Source: Ignavibacteriales bacterium
GTDB lineage: Bacteria > Bacteroidota > Ignavibacteria > UBA10030
Assembly (NCBI GenBank): GCA_026390595.1
Contig: JAPLFQ010000008.1
Span: 1-64,000 of the forward strand
DNA length: 64,000 nucleotides
Reading direction: 5' to 3'
Position numbers and translations under genes: made by a program. The notes beneath the pieces are model-generated. The model was given only the letters and a program-made list of their open reading frames with translations, was not told the DNA's origin and made no database searches. Shown piece after piece: positions 1 through 8,784 of this stretch (positions are counted from its first letter, which is position 1; every line of letters begins with the position of its first letter).

Positions 1-82
1 GAACAGTATACTGCCCTGATGTCACATCTGCAACCACGGCTTCTCTAAATGCGGAACTGTATTGACGAACTACCTTTTCCAT
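1..82 (-). CDS. Transposase, N-terminal fragment (partial at window edge)
   Basis: The first 27 codons read from an ATG at 82-80 down to base 1. The peptide begins MEKVVRQYSSAFREAVVADV and continues TSGQYTV. The 'RQYSxxFREAVVxxVxSG' pattern is the start of the helix-turn-helix domain of IS3-type OrfA/transposase proteins. AGGAG lies 8 bases upstream of the ATG. The rest of the gene is outside the window, so whether it is intact is unknown. The family assignment rests on this short N-terminal pattern only. Confidence 0.6.
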   Translation of the reverse strand, partial: MEKVVRQYSSAFREAVVADVTSGQYTV

Positions 83-141
83 GGTCCTGGCTCCTGTCGA
101 TCGGTAAATGATTACCTGTCAACTTTTTCCAGGACGATACA
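1..141 (-). mobile_element. Terminal part of an insertion sequence, cut by the window edge
   Basis: On the minus strand the stretch reads from a putative IS end beginning TGTATCGTCCTGGAAAAAG (near base 141) through a Shine-Dalgarno sequence into a transposase-like reading frame that runs off base 1. The TG dinucleotide at the end and the HTH-like N-terminus suggest the IS3 superfamily, but only one end is visible, so neither the inverted repeats nor a target duplication can be confirmed. It lies about 40 bp beyond the 3' end of the RND permease gene. Confidence 0.55.
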
Positions 142-182
142 TTCCGTCTCACGTCTTCCGTCTCCCGTCTCCCGTCTCACAC
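142..182. repeat. Degenerate CGTCTCC-type short tandem repeat
   Basis: Between the IS end and the stop codon of the RND permease gene lies a run of about five 7-8 base units of the form CCGTCTC/CGTCTTC/CCGTCTC. It has no coding capacity. Similar degenerate short tracts occur at 5335-5396 and inside two sorting-domain coding regions. Confidence 0.6.
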
Positions 183-3100
183 TTACGCCTTCTGCTCAGC
201 CGCCGGAGCTTCTTTCTTTTCCTTCGAGAAAAACGTATACATCGCCGGAATGACAAAGAGTGTCAGCACGAACGAGAAGAACAACCCGCCAATCACGACG
301 ATACCCATCGAGACACGACTTTTTGCGCTTCCGCCGAGGGCAAGTGCAATGGGCAAAGCACCCAGCATGGTGGCAAGACTTGTCATCAGGATAGGGCGAA
401 AACGGGCTGCTGCGGAGAACTGAGCCGCCTCCAGCAGTTTCATCCCTTTTGCCTTTTGCTGGTTGGCGAACTCAACGATCAGGATTCCGTTTTTTGTCAC
501 CAGTCCTATGAGCATGATGATACCGATCTCGCTGAAAATATTCAGCGTCTTTCCCGTGATCCAGAGCGACAGAAGCGCTCCGGCAAGAGCGAGCGGAACC
601 GTCAGCATGATCGTAAAGGGATCGATGAAACTCTCGAACTGCGCTGCGAGCACAAGATAGATCAACACGAGCGCAAGCAGGAAGGCGAACAAGATATTTG
701 ATGAACTTTCCGAGTAGTCACGCGATGCACCCGCAAGAGCCGTTCGGAATGACTCATCCAGCACAGTCTTCGAGATGCGATCCATTTCGGCAATACCGTC
801 GCCGATCGTCTTCCCCGGCGCCAGAGCCGCAGAGACTGTGGCCGCTTTGAATCGGTTGAAGTGATACAACTGGGGCGGTGCGCTCTCCTCTTTCACCGTG
901 ACCAGGTTGTCCATCTGGATCAGTTTTCCCTGGTTGTTCCGGACATAGAGCGATCGCAAATCGAGTGGCTCGTCGCGGTTATCCCGATCGACCTGGCCGA
1001 TGACGGAATACTGGAAGCCATTCATTTCAAAATAGGAGAACCGCTGCCCGCTGAACGCCAGCTGCAGGGTCTGCGCAATGTCGACGATGGACACGCCGAG
1101 GCTCCGTGCGCGGTCCCGGTCAATGGTGATGTCAATTTGCGGCTTGTTGAATTTCAAGTTGACGTCCGCGTTCACAAGAATGCTGCTCTTGCTCACCTCG
1201 TCCATGAACTTTGGAAGCACCTGCCTGATTTTCTCGAAGTCCTGGTTCTGGATCACATAGGCCACCGGTTGTCCGCTGCGCATGCCGCCGCCGCTGGCGC
1301 TGATGGTTTGTTCCTGTGATACAAAGACACGTGCTTCCGTAATACGTCGCGTTCTGGTCGTCAGCCAGTCTGCAATGTCCTGCTGTGATCGTTTTCGTTC
1401 GTTGGGCTCCGAAAACATTATGCGCATATTGCCGGTGTTCAGGGAACTGAAACCCCCGACGAAGCTCAGGCAGATGCGTTTTTCCGGAATCGAATCGTTG
1501 ACCATTGCCACCAACCGGTCCAGCACAGCGTCCGTGTATTCGAACGAAGCCCCCTCGGGTGCGGTGGCCGAGAGGCGCAGGTAGCTTCTGTCGTCCAGCG
1601 GCGCGAGTTCAGATTGAAGGCTTGAACCGATCAACACCATGATGAGAAGCGATGCAGCGATGATCGCTGTTGCCAGCCAACGGCGTTGCATGAACCGTGT
1701 CAACAGATTTTCGTAGATGCGGTTGAGAGCTACAAAATACCGTTCGGTCACTTCATAGAACCGCGTGTGGGCACGTTTCTTACGGATCATCCGGGCATTC
1801 AGCATTGGGGTCAGAGAGAGCGAGACAAATGCCGAGATGAGGACCGCACCGGCGATGATAAGTCCAAACTCACGGAACAACCGCCCGACGAAACCCTGAA
1901 GGAAGATAATCGGGAGGAACACCGCCGCAAGCGTGATGGAGGTGGAGATGACTACGAAGAAGATCTCTTTGGAGCCGGCAAACGCCGCCTCCATCGGCGC
2001 CATCCCCTGCTCGACTTTCTTGAAAATATTCTCTGTCACCACAATCCCGTCGTCCACCACGAGTCCCGTGGCAAGTACAATGGCCAGCAAGGTGAGAATA
2101 TTGATCGAAAATCCCATGATGTACATGATGAAGAACGATCCGATCAGCGAGACGGGAATATCGATGAGGGGGCGAAACGCAATGACCCAGTCGCGGAAGA
2201 ACGCATAAATGATCAGAATAACGAGGGTTACGGCGATGAGTATGGTCTCTTGCACTTCCGTCACGGACCGCTTGATAAACCGCGTGTTGTCAATGGAGAT
2301 GTCCATCCTGTAATCGGCCGGAAGCTCTTTCTTGATCTGCTCGAACCGTCGGTAGAATTCATCGGCAATTTCGAGGTAGTTGCTCCCGGGCTGCGGAATG
2401 ACGCCGACAGCCACCATCGGAACACCTGACTGGCGAAGGATAAATTCTTCGTTTTCCGGTCCAAGGACTGCGTATCCGACATCACTGAAGCGAACCGTCC
2501 GGTTAGCCTCGGTTTTCAGGATGAGGTTGTTAAACTCCTCTTCCGTTCTCATCCTTCCTTTTGTATTGACGATAAGCTCTGTCTGGTCGCCGGAGAGCTT
2601 CCCCGACGGGAGATCGACGTTCTCCCTGTTGAGGGCAGTCCTTACGTCAAGCGGCGTCAGGCCGTACGCCACAAGCTTCCTGGGATCCAGCCACATGCGC
2701 ATGGAGTACCGCTTCTGTCCGCGGATCTGGACCGAACTCACTCCGGGAATCGTCTGAAGGTTCTGAGCGATGACGTTCTCAGCGTAGTCGCTCACCTCAA
2801 GCTGATTCTTCGTATCGCTCTGCAGCGTGAGCGATATGATGTCATCGGAATTAGCATCCGCTTTCGTCACGACGGGCGGGTTGTCAACATCCTGTGGCAG
2901 CGATCGGGTGGCTCCGGATACTTTGTCGCGCACGTCATTTGCCGCGGCTTCGAGATCAGAGTCGAGGTTGAACTCCACGGTGATGTTGCTGCTCCCCTGG
3001 CTGCTGCTTGAAGAGATGTTGCGGACGCCGGCAATGCCGTTGATCGCTTTTTCGAGCGGTTCGGTTATTTGCGACTCGATGACGCTCGCGTTCGCGCCCG

Positions 3101-3254
3101 CGTAACTCGTCCGGACGCTGATGATCGGAGGATCGATGGCAGGATATTCACGAATGCCGAGGAATGTGAAGCTGATGATCCCAAACAGCAGGATGACCAG
3201 CGACATCACAATCGCCAGAACGGGGCGTTTGATACTTATCGAAGCGAGACTCAT
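183..3254 (-). CDS. RND-family efflux transporter permease (AcrB/MexB-like)
   Basis: Inner-membrane proton-driven pump of 1023 residues, the usual length of the HAE-RND family. The N-terminus (MSLASISIKRPVLAIVMSLV) is the cytoplasmic start plus TM1. GLVVDDGIVVTEN around residues 395-410 is the TM4 motif with the two proton-relay aspartates, and GLVTKNGILIVEFANQ near residue 930 carries the TM10 lysine. Two large periplasmic loops separate the two six-helix halves. The adaptor gene lies 35 bp upstream on the same strand, so the two are probably co-transcribed. No TolC-like outer-membrane gene is seen in the window. The substrate cannot be deduced; the family exports drugs, solvents or lipids. 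Confidence 0.95.
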   Translation of the reverse strand: MSLASISIKRPVLAIVMSLVILLFGIISFTFLGIREYPAIDPPIISVRTSYAGANASVIESQITEPLEKAINGIAGVRNISSSSSQGSSNITVEFNLDSDLEAAANDVRDKVSGATRSLPQDVDNPPVVTKADANSDDIISLTLQSDTKNQLEVSDYAENVIAQNLQTIPGVSSVQIRGQKRYSMRMWLDPRKLVAYGLTPLDVRTALNRENVDLPSGKLSGDQTELIVNTKGRMRTEEEFNNLILKTEANRTVRFSDVGYAVLGPENEEFILRQSGVPMVAVGVIPQPGSNYLEIADEFYRRFEQIKKELPADYRMDISIDNTRFIKRSVTEVQETILIAVTLVILIIYAFFRDWVIAFRPLIDIPVSLIGSFFIMYIMGFSINILTLLAIVLATGLVVDDGIVVTENIFKKVEQGMAPMEAAFAGSKEIFFVVISTSITLAAVFLPIIFLQGFVGRLFREFGLIIAGAVLISAFVSLSLTPMLNARMIRKKRAHTRFYEVTERYFVALNRIYENLLTRFMQRRWLATAIIAASLLIMVLIGSSLQSELAPLDDRSYLRLSATAPEGASFEYTDAVLDRLVAMVNDSIPEKRICLSFVGGFSSLNTGNMRIMFSEPNERKRSQQDIADWLTTRTRRITEARVFVSQEQTISASGGGMRSGQPVAYVIQNQDFEKIRQVLPKFMDEVSKSSILVNADVNLKFNKPQIDITIDRDRARSLGVSIVDIAQTLQLAFSGQRFSYFEMNGFQYSVIGQVDRDNRDEPLDLRSLYVRNNQGKLIQMDNLVTVKEESAPPQLYHFNRFKAATVSAALAPGKTIGDGIAEMDRISKTVLDESFRTALAGASRDYSESSSNILFAFLLALVLIYLVLAAQFESFIDPFTIMLTVPLALAGALLSLWITGKTLNIFSEIGIIMLIGLVTKNGILIVEFANQQKAKGMKLLEAAQFSAAARFRPILMTSLATMLGALPIALALGGSAKSRVSMGIVVIGGLFFSFVLTLFVIPAMYTFFSKEKKEAPAAEQKA

Positions 3255-3289
3255 AGTGGAGATCTTCTCAGAGTAAACCGATGACTATA

Positions 3290-4348
3290 CTATTGATTGA
3301 CCGTCACGTTGACCGGCATGCCGGGACGCAGCTGGAGGATCCCCGTTGTGAGGACGGTATCTCCCTCAGAGAGTCCGGAGATGATTTGAATGACGGAGGG
3401 CGTACGGACTCCTGTCTTGACAGACACGCTCACCACAACTCCGTTCTTTTTTACGAGGACTGTCTGCCCTTTCAAAACAGGGATGATCGCCTGGGTAGGA
3501 ACCATCAAGGCGCCGCCTGGTTGTTTCAGTCGCAATTCGACATGCACATAGCCGCCCGGGTAAATTGCTTCACTCTTGTTCTCGCACAGAGCGCGCAGCT
3601 GCACGGTGCGCGTCGCGGGCTCGATCTCGGGTTCAATGGCATACACCTTCCCCATGAACTGCAGATTTGTCTCGTCGCTCTGTAACTTCACCAGGTCACC
3701 CACGCGAACTTTTCCGGCGTATTTTTCGGGTATCGCAAAATCCACCTTTAGTGGGTTGATCTTCTGGACACTCGCGATGCGCGTCGTGGGAGCCACATAA
3801 CTCCCTTCGCTCACGTAGCGCAGTCCAACGATCCCATCAAAGGGAGCTCGGATTTCCCGCTTACGGATGGAGGCGACGAGATTTTCGCGATCTGCATTCA
3901 GGGTAGCAAGCATGCTGATCGCAACATCGTGCTGTTCCTTACTCGTGTTGCCGGTCTCCAGAAGTCTCTTCTGCCTCTCGGCCTGATCGGCCGCGAGCTG
4001 AATCTGAAGTTCGGTCTTTTTCAGTTGAGCCTGCAGATCATCGCAGTTGAGTTTGAGCAGCAAGTCGTTCTTCCTGACGTGGGCCCCTTCCTTGAACGTA
4101 ATGGTCTGCACGATACCCGATGCTTCTGCGGCCAGGTCCACCGATTCGGATGCGAGGACTGTACCGGAGGAGTTCACGACGTTGTCGAGCGGTTGCGACG
4201 TGACGACGACGCCGCTAACCGTCATGCCGCCGGGGCGTCCACCGGCCCGTTGAGCTGGCCCCTCATTGGATTTCGAGCTGCAGGATAAGAAGCCGAGCGA
4301 ACAGCTTAAGACTGTGAGTACGAGGGTAACGCGAAGTAGTTTTGCCAT
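3290..4348 (-). CDS. RND efflux periplasmic adaptor (membrane fusion protein), lipoprotein
   Basis: Bridges the RND permease to an outer-membrane channel. The chosen start gives a 352-residue protein beginning MAKLLRVTLVLTVLSCSLGF and followed by a lipobox ending in the cysteine of FLSC, so it is a lipid-anchored adaptor. A further 26 in-frame codons upstream would put the signal peptide internally and are rejected. Visible parts are a lipoyl-like half (ASGIVQTITFKEGAHVRKND), an alpha-helical hairpin rich in K/E/Q, the second lipoyl half (IRAPFDGIVGLRYVSEGSYV), a beta-barrel and a membrane-proximal domain. First gene of the pump operon. Confidence 0.93.
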   Translation of the reverse strand: MAKLLRVTLVLTVLSCSLGFLSCSSKSNEGPAQRAGGRPGGMTVSGVVVTSQPLDNVVNSSGTVLASESVDLAAEASGIVQTITFKEGAHVRKNDLLLKLNCDDLQAQLKKTELQIQLAADQAERQKRLLETGNTSKEQHDVAISMLATLNADRENLVASIRKREIRAPFDGIVGLRYVSEGSYVAPTTRIASVQKINPLKVDFAIPEKYAGKVRVGDLVKLQSDETNLQFMGKVYAIEPEIEPATRTVQLRALCENKSEAIYPGGYVHVELRLKQPGGALMVPTQAIIPVLKGQTVLVKKNGVVVSVSVKTGVRTPSVIQIISGLSEGDTVLTTGILQLRPGMPVNVTVNQ

Positions 4349-4810
4349 AGGATTGAACGTATCGTTACTTGAGATCAGGAAAAATGCAGGGGATCGGTCA
4401 GGCGCGTTACAGGAGGTGAAGCGCATCGTGGTGTACCCCTACGTATCATAGATAAACGAATGTCCTTCGAAAAAGTCTCGTGAAAAATTCTCATCGGCGA
4501 GAATAATCTCTTAGGAGTACCTGGTCGTGCCCTCCCACAACAGACGCCTCACGGTGCCAAATCCTTCAATATTTGCAGATGTATGATTGCCAAAGGCGCT
4601 TTGCGTGAGGTGGCACGAACGCAGAGCCTCGATAGAACCGGCTTTTCAAACATACAGCGGCATTGGCAAAGAATCAATCTGTATTGTTCCGGCTTTCTTT
4701 GTTACTATGTCACAAATCGTTGGGGCATTGAAGATCTGGTGATGAACACAACGATATCATTCGGGGAGATCCATAGACACCGTTTCTACTCGCACAGGAA
4801 GGACTCATTC
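4349..4810. other. Divergent intergenic region between efflux operon and PAS gene
   Basis: About 460 bp separate the adaptor start (minus) from the PAS-protein start (plus), so promoters for both directions should lie here. An open plus-strand frame extends upstream of the PAS gene from 4583, but its sequence does not look like protein. No convincing -35/-10 pair, riboswitch or terminator was recognised. Confidence 0.5.
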
Positions 4811-5158
4811 ATGAAAGAAGAAGGTTGGATTCGCGAATTCCCGGCTGCCATCACTGTGTGCAATCAGAATGGAATCATTCTCTCGTTGAACGACAAGGCG
4901 TGTGTATCGTTCGCTGATGACGGGGGGAAGAATCTGATCGGTACAAATCTGCTGGATTGCCATCCCGAACCTGCAAGAACAAAAGTGGAAGAGCTTCTTC
5001 AATCGGGAGCGTCAAACGTCTACACCATTGAGAAGGGCGGGGTCAAGAAACTGATCTATCAGTCCCCCTGGTATGACGACGGCAAGTACGCGGGACTTGT
5101 CGAACTCTCGCTTCCGATACCGGCAGAGATGCCGCATTTTGTGAGAGATAAGAAGTAG
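4811..5158 (+). CDS. Small stand-alone PAS-domain protein
   Basis: A 115-residue protein that is essentially one PAS fold: 'FPAAITVCNQNGIILSLNDKA' is the typical PAS N-terminal beta pair and helix, 'NLIGTNLLDCHPEPA' the loop, and 'KLIYQSPWYDDGKYAGLVELSLPI' the last strands. There is no output domain, so it would act as a ligand- or redox-sensing partner of other proteins, or as a remnant. The start is set by AGGAAGG eight bases before the ATG; two upstream in-frame ATGs lack this. The TAG stop codon abuts a palindromic intergenic element. Confidence 0.7.
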   Translation: MKEEGWIREFPAAITVCNQNGIILSLNDKACVSFADDGGKNLIGTNLLDCHPEPARTKVEELLQSGASNVYTIEKGGVKKLIYQSPWYDDGKYAGLVELSLPIPAEMPHFVRDKK

Positions 5159-5160
5159 AA

Positions 5161-5325
5161 CCTATCTCAAAAATGCTCACGCAAAGGCGCCAAGACAGCA
5201 AAGACAAGATCTTGAGGTGAAAATTTTCTCCTTTGCGGCTTTGCCTGCCCGCCGCACCAAAGCAGTGCTTTGGGCAGGCGGGCGTGAAATTCTCATCTTA
5301 CCGAAGTGTATTTTGAGATGACCTC
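5161..5325. repeat. Palindromic miniature element with nested GC-rich hairpin
   Basis: The ends carry ATCTCAAAA (5164-5172) and its inverse TTTTGAGAT (5311-5319). Inside are a 'cgcaaaggcgccaag' tract, its counterpart 'cctttgcggc', and a hairpin with arms CCTGCCCGCC and GGGCAGGCGGG around an inner palindromic loop. The arms resemble those in the elements at 17151 and 20728. The left end directly follows the TAG stop of the PAS gene. No coding capacity. Confidence 0.6.
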
Positions 5326-5334
5326 CAGTTGAGT

Positions 5335-5396
5335 CGATGAGTAATGGAGAGATGGCCCGATGGCCAGATGACCCGATGACAAGATGGTGAGATGAT
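5335..5396. repeat. Degenerate GATG-based tandem tract upstream of aldo/keto reductase
   Basis: Six to eight units of GATGRCCMGATG-like sequence ('gatggccagatgacccgatg') fill the last 60 bp before the aldo/keto reductase start. The tract covers the region where the leader and ribosome-binding site lie, so unit-number changes could alter expression; that is inference. Confidence 0.55.
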
Positions 5397-5399
5397 TCT

Positions 5400-6278
5400 A
5401 TGGACATACGTGATTTCGGGACGACGGGAATCAGGGTCTCAGCCTTGGGATTGGGCACCGGCCATCTCGGCGATGAATCGCTGTCGGCGAAAGATGCTGA
5501 ACATCTTCTGAACCGCGCCGTCGATATGGGAATTACGTTGTTCGACACCGCACGGGGTTATGAACGCTCAGAAGAGAGGATCGGTAAATACCTTTCGCAT
5601 CGTCGTGCCGAGGTGGTGATCTCGACAAAGGTCGGATACGGAATTCCTGGATTCTCCGACTGGACGTACGATTGTGTTCTGGCCGGTGTGCGCCAGGCGA
5701 TGCAGTTGATGAAGACCGACTATCTGGATATCGTCCACCTCCATTCGTGCCCGGTTGAAGTTCTGCGGCAGGGAGACGTGATCGATGCGCTTCAGCGGAC
5801 TGTTGAACAAGGAAGTGTCCGCATAGCAGCCTATTCGGGAGAGAACGAACACCTTCACTTCGCGCTCGATTCAGATCGATTCAGAAGCCTTCAGTGCTCG
5901 ATCAACATCTGTGATCAGCGAGTGCTCGATGCCATGCTTCCAGCCGCGAAGAAACGTGGGATGGGAATCATCGCAAAGCGGCCGGTCGCGAATGCGCCAT
6001 GGAGGTTTTCAGAATGTCCGGTGGGCCGCTATGCAGAGGAATACTGGAAGCGGTGGAAGGCGATGAATCTCGATTTCGGAATGCCCTGGCAGGAACTGGC
6101 TCTCCGATTTGCAGCGTTTACGTGGGGCGTGGACTCGTGTATTGTTGGAACCACGAACCCCGCTCACCTTCAGCAGAACGCTGAATATCTCAATCGAGGA
6201 AAACTCCCTCAAGACGTGGTTGACGAGCTCCGCAGTTCTTTCAGGAAACACGACAACAACTGGCTGGGGCAGGTGTGA
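5400..6278 (+). CDS. Aldo/keto reductase
   Basis: A 292-residue NAD(P)H-dependent oxidoreductase with the AKR (beta/alpha)8 barrel. The catalytic tetrad is visible: Asp49 and Tyr54 in LFDTARGYERSEERIG, Lys77 in ISTKVG, His115 in DYLDIVHLHS. The N-terminal 'FGTTGIRVSALGLGTGHLG' is typical of bacterial AKRs acting on sugars or small carbonyls. The C-terminal 'GVDSCIVGTTNPAHLQQN' is the cofactor phosphate-binding region. It appears monocistronic. The true substrate is not deducible. Confidence 0.92.
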   Translation: MDIRDFGTTGIRVSALGLGTGHLGDESLSAKDAEHLLNRAVDMGITLFDTARGYERSEERIGKYLSHRRAEVVISTKVGYGIPGFSDWTYDCVLAGVRQAMQLMKTDYLDIVHLHSCPVEVLRQGDVIDALQRTVEQGSVRIAAYSGENEHLHFALDSDRFRSLQCSINICDQRVLDAMLPAAKKRGMGIIAKRPVANAPWRFSECPVGRYAEEYWKRWKAMNLDFGMPWQELALRFAAFTWGVDSCIVGTTNPAHLQQNAEYLNRGKLPQDVVDELRSSFRKHDNNWLGQV

Positions 6279-6314
6279 GGTTCGGTTTCATCTTGGATGT
6301 CTCATGACCGAACC
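6279..6314. terminator. Weak hairpin between convergent genes
   Basis: GGTTCGGT (6279-6286) and ACCGAACC (6307-6314) form an 8-bp stem around a 20-base loop, directly after the aldo/keto reductase stop and before the convergent TonB receptor stop. There is no T-run on either side, so a terminator role is tentative. The remaining 170 bp up to 6489 hold nothing recognisable. Confidence 0.3.
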
Positions 6315-6489
6315 GCCAATCCCGAATGGATCCTGCTGGGCCGGAATCGGCAACTACGCAGATCCGCATGTGGCTTGTTTACGATTGTGTGTGAATAGCC
6401 ACGTAATTGGGGAGAAGGCTCTTCAAAGGGGCATGCCAGCCTCCGAATCTCCGCTGGCTTTGCACAAAACCCGAATCCGCTGCCGCAAA

Positions 6490-8769
6490 TTAGTACTGCA
6501 CCGTCAATGTCGCCGAAGGATAGAACGACAACATGTTGACTCGCTGACCCGTCCGCCGGTCGAAGTAGAAGATGTTCTTGTTGTTGTATACATTCAGGAG
6601 ATCGACTCCGGCGTTCACATCCAAGCCGATCACCCGGAAGTTGTAGCCTACACCAATGTCCATTCTATGATATGCCGGGAGACGTACGGCGTTCTTCGGC
6701 CCGAGCATGATGAACGGCGACCCGGTCTCCGTCTCGAACTGTGCTGGAAACAAATTCCCGAATGTCATTCGGTCAAAATAGGCCACAGTCTGAGAAAACG
6801 GGAAACCGGAGCCATACTCCCATTTCAGTGTCGTCGTCAGGCCTTTTGCTGGATGAGAAACGGCCAAGAAATTGATGTGGTGCCGCCGATCATAGCGAGG
6901 GTAATAGAAAAATCCTCCGTTGTTGATTCTTACCCAACCCAGTGAATACACTCCATAGAGATCGACGATTTGAAAATGAGATCGGAGTGTCAGTTCAGCG
7001 CCACACGCGTTACCTGAGCCCATGATGTAGTCGGGATCAAAGACGTCAATTTTGTCACGATTGTATACCGAAAGTGAATTGTATCGCTTGTAGTAGGTCT
7101 CGAAATTCAAAGTCGTCTGTTCCGTGAGGTTTCCGGAAATCCCCACGACATAATGGTCCGCTTGTTCTGGTTTGCTATCCTGCGACAGACTAACCCATGC
7201 ATCAAAGATTGACAGCACATCATCTTCATTGTCAATTGTCATCATACGTTGCGAGAATCTCCCGAATGAGGCTTTTGCCCTCCACGTACCTGCCAAGAGA
7301 TAGCTGGCATTGACACGAGGCTGTATTTCTCGTAGAGGATCGGACCCACTGAGGAGATAGCCAAGCTGGAGGTGGAACCCTCCGTCAAGTGCAAAAGGAC
7401 CCATCACGGTAGAATATCTAACCCACGACGAAACCTCCAGGGGAGTTCCCGCCAACTCTTGAAGTACGCCAAGCCTGTTTATGAAGCTGTATCGAAGTGT
7501 AGGAAAGTTGAAGTCAAATCCAAAATAGTATAGGTCCTGTGGTCCGGTATACAGTGTGGCATTCACGCGCATGCCCCCTTCTTTTACAGAAGTCGAAGCA
7601 GCAGTGATATTGCCATCTATGCTAGCACTCCTTTCTGCAGCATAGCTGCTGACATAAACCACGCAATTCACGAACATTTTGTCCGTCGGCAATCCTGAAC
7701 CAGATATTGCAAAGCCGTTGTTCTTCCAGGTATAATCTGATTGCAGATTGCTCCGTGCGGCCATGTTGTCTCCGCTACTGAGAAACGAGAATCCAAACTT
7801 CGAAACCCCGCTCGCTTGAATTGAGACTTTTCCCGTCAGATCATAGAATGACACCGGAATATCCTGGCCAACGATATTGCTAAATGTCCGTGAGGAAATT
7901 GACTTCCGGCCGTTTACGATAACCGAAGTCTGTGAGCTGAGAGGCCCCTCGATCCCAAGCTCCGATGACAACAGATTGATATTTGCTCGAGACGCCAGTT
8001 TGTCGGCCCGACCATCGCGGGCTGTGATGTTTACCACAGATGAAAGTCGTCCTCCGTATCCTGGAGGGAATGCGCCGGTATAAACTTCAACATTGTCTAC
8101 CACCTCTGGGCTGAAGACACTGTATATTCCGAGGGCGTGGAATGGGTAGTAAATCCGAATTCCATCAAACATGAACAAGTTTTGATCACCCGCTCCTCCT
8201 CTCACATAGAATCGGGCACTCACATCGCTCGTCGATACGATTCCAGGAAGGAGCTTCAGCGACTGGAGGAGATCCTGTTGCCCCGCTACCGGGACTTGTC
8301 TTAAATCTTGTCTCTCAAGCACATGGACACTTGTTGTCTTCGTTTCCAACTCGAGTTGTTTTCGGGGGGCAGTGACAATTACCTCCTCCGATAGCACTGG
8401 TACGGAAGCAAGGGCAAAATTGAGTTCAACCGCTTGTCCTTCCTTGACAACCAAAGCCCTCGATGCCTTTACATAACCAATCGAACTCGCTGATATCTCG
8501 TAGGTCCCCGGCGGCAACTTGGAGATGAAATAGAATCCCAGATTGTTTGCCGCCGACCCCCAGGTGGTGCCGACTACCGAAATGTTGGTAAATGGAATGC
8601 GTTGCCGCGTGAGACTGTCTGTCACAGTGCCGTACAAATCGCTGGTCTGGGCATTCGACGATCCCACGCAAGCCACGAGCAGGCAGAAGCAGGCCACAAT
8701 CGATCCCTTGTTTCGCGCTACGGCCCATTGAGCCACTGTTTTAGAACAACTTGTGCCTGTCGATTTCAT
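6490..8769 (-). CDS. TonB-dependent outer-membrane receptor with carboxypeptidase-like N-terminal domain
   Basis: An outer-membrane beta-barrel importer of about 759 residues. After a signal peptide ending SSNAQ comes a carboxypeptidase-regulatory-like beta domain (LYGTVTDSLTRQRIPFTNIS, about residues 45-125), then the plug (RFYVRGGAGDQNLFMFDGIR; VEVYTGAFPPGYGGRLSSVVNI) and the barrel, which ends in an aromatic-rich strand. ATG 8769 is preceded by GGAG at 6 bases and is preferred over ATG 8781. The DUF4249-type lipoprotein gene lies just upstream, a pairing common in Bacteroidota. There is no SusD. The cargo is unknown; the context of a secreted peptide and thiol-oxidoreductase-like genes may be relevant. 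Confidence 0.9.
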   Translation of the reverse strand: MKSTGTSCSKTVAQWAVARNKGSIVACFCLLVACVGSSNAQTSDLYGTVTDSLTRQRIPFTNISVVGTTWGSAANNLGFYFISKLPPGTYEISASSIGYVKASRALVVKEGQAVELNFALASVPVLSEEVIVTAPRKQLELETKTTSVHVLERQDLRQVPVAGQQDLLQSLKLLPGIVSTSDVSARFYVRGGAGDQNLFMFDGIRIYYPFHALGIYSVFSPEVVDNVEVYTGAFPPGYGGRLSSVVNITARDGRADKLASRANINLLSSELGIEGPLSSQTSVIVNGRKSISSRTFSNIVGQDIPVSFYDLTGKVSIQASGVSKFGFSFLSSGDNMAARSNLQSDYTWKNNGFAISGSGLPTDKMFVNCVVYVSSYAAERSASIDGNITAASTSVKEGGMRVNATLYTGPQDLYYFGFDFNFPTLRYSFINRLGVLQELAGTPLEVSSWVRYSTVMGPFALDGGFHLQLGYLLSGSDPLREIQPRVNASYLLAGTWRAKASFGRFSQRMMTIDNEDDVLSIFDAWVSLSQDSKPEQADHYVVGISGNLTEQTTLNFETYYKRYNSLSVYNRDKIDVFDPDYIMGSGNACGAELTLRSHFQIVDLYGVYSLGWVRINNGGFFYYPRYDRRHHINFLAVSHPAKGLTTTLKWEYGSGFPFSQTVAYFDRMTFGNLFPAQFETETGSPFIMLGPKNAVRLPAYHRMDIGVGYNFRVIGLDVNAGVDLLNVYNNKNIFYFDRRTGQRVNMLSFYPSATLTVQY

Positions 8770-8784
8770 TATTCGCTCCATGAA

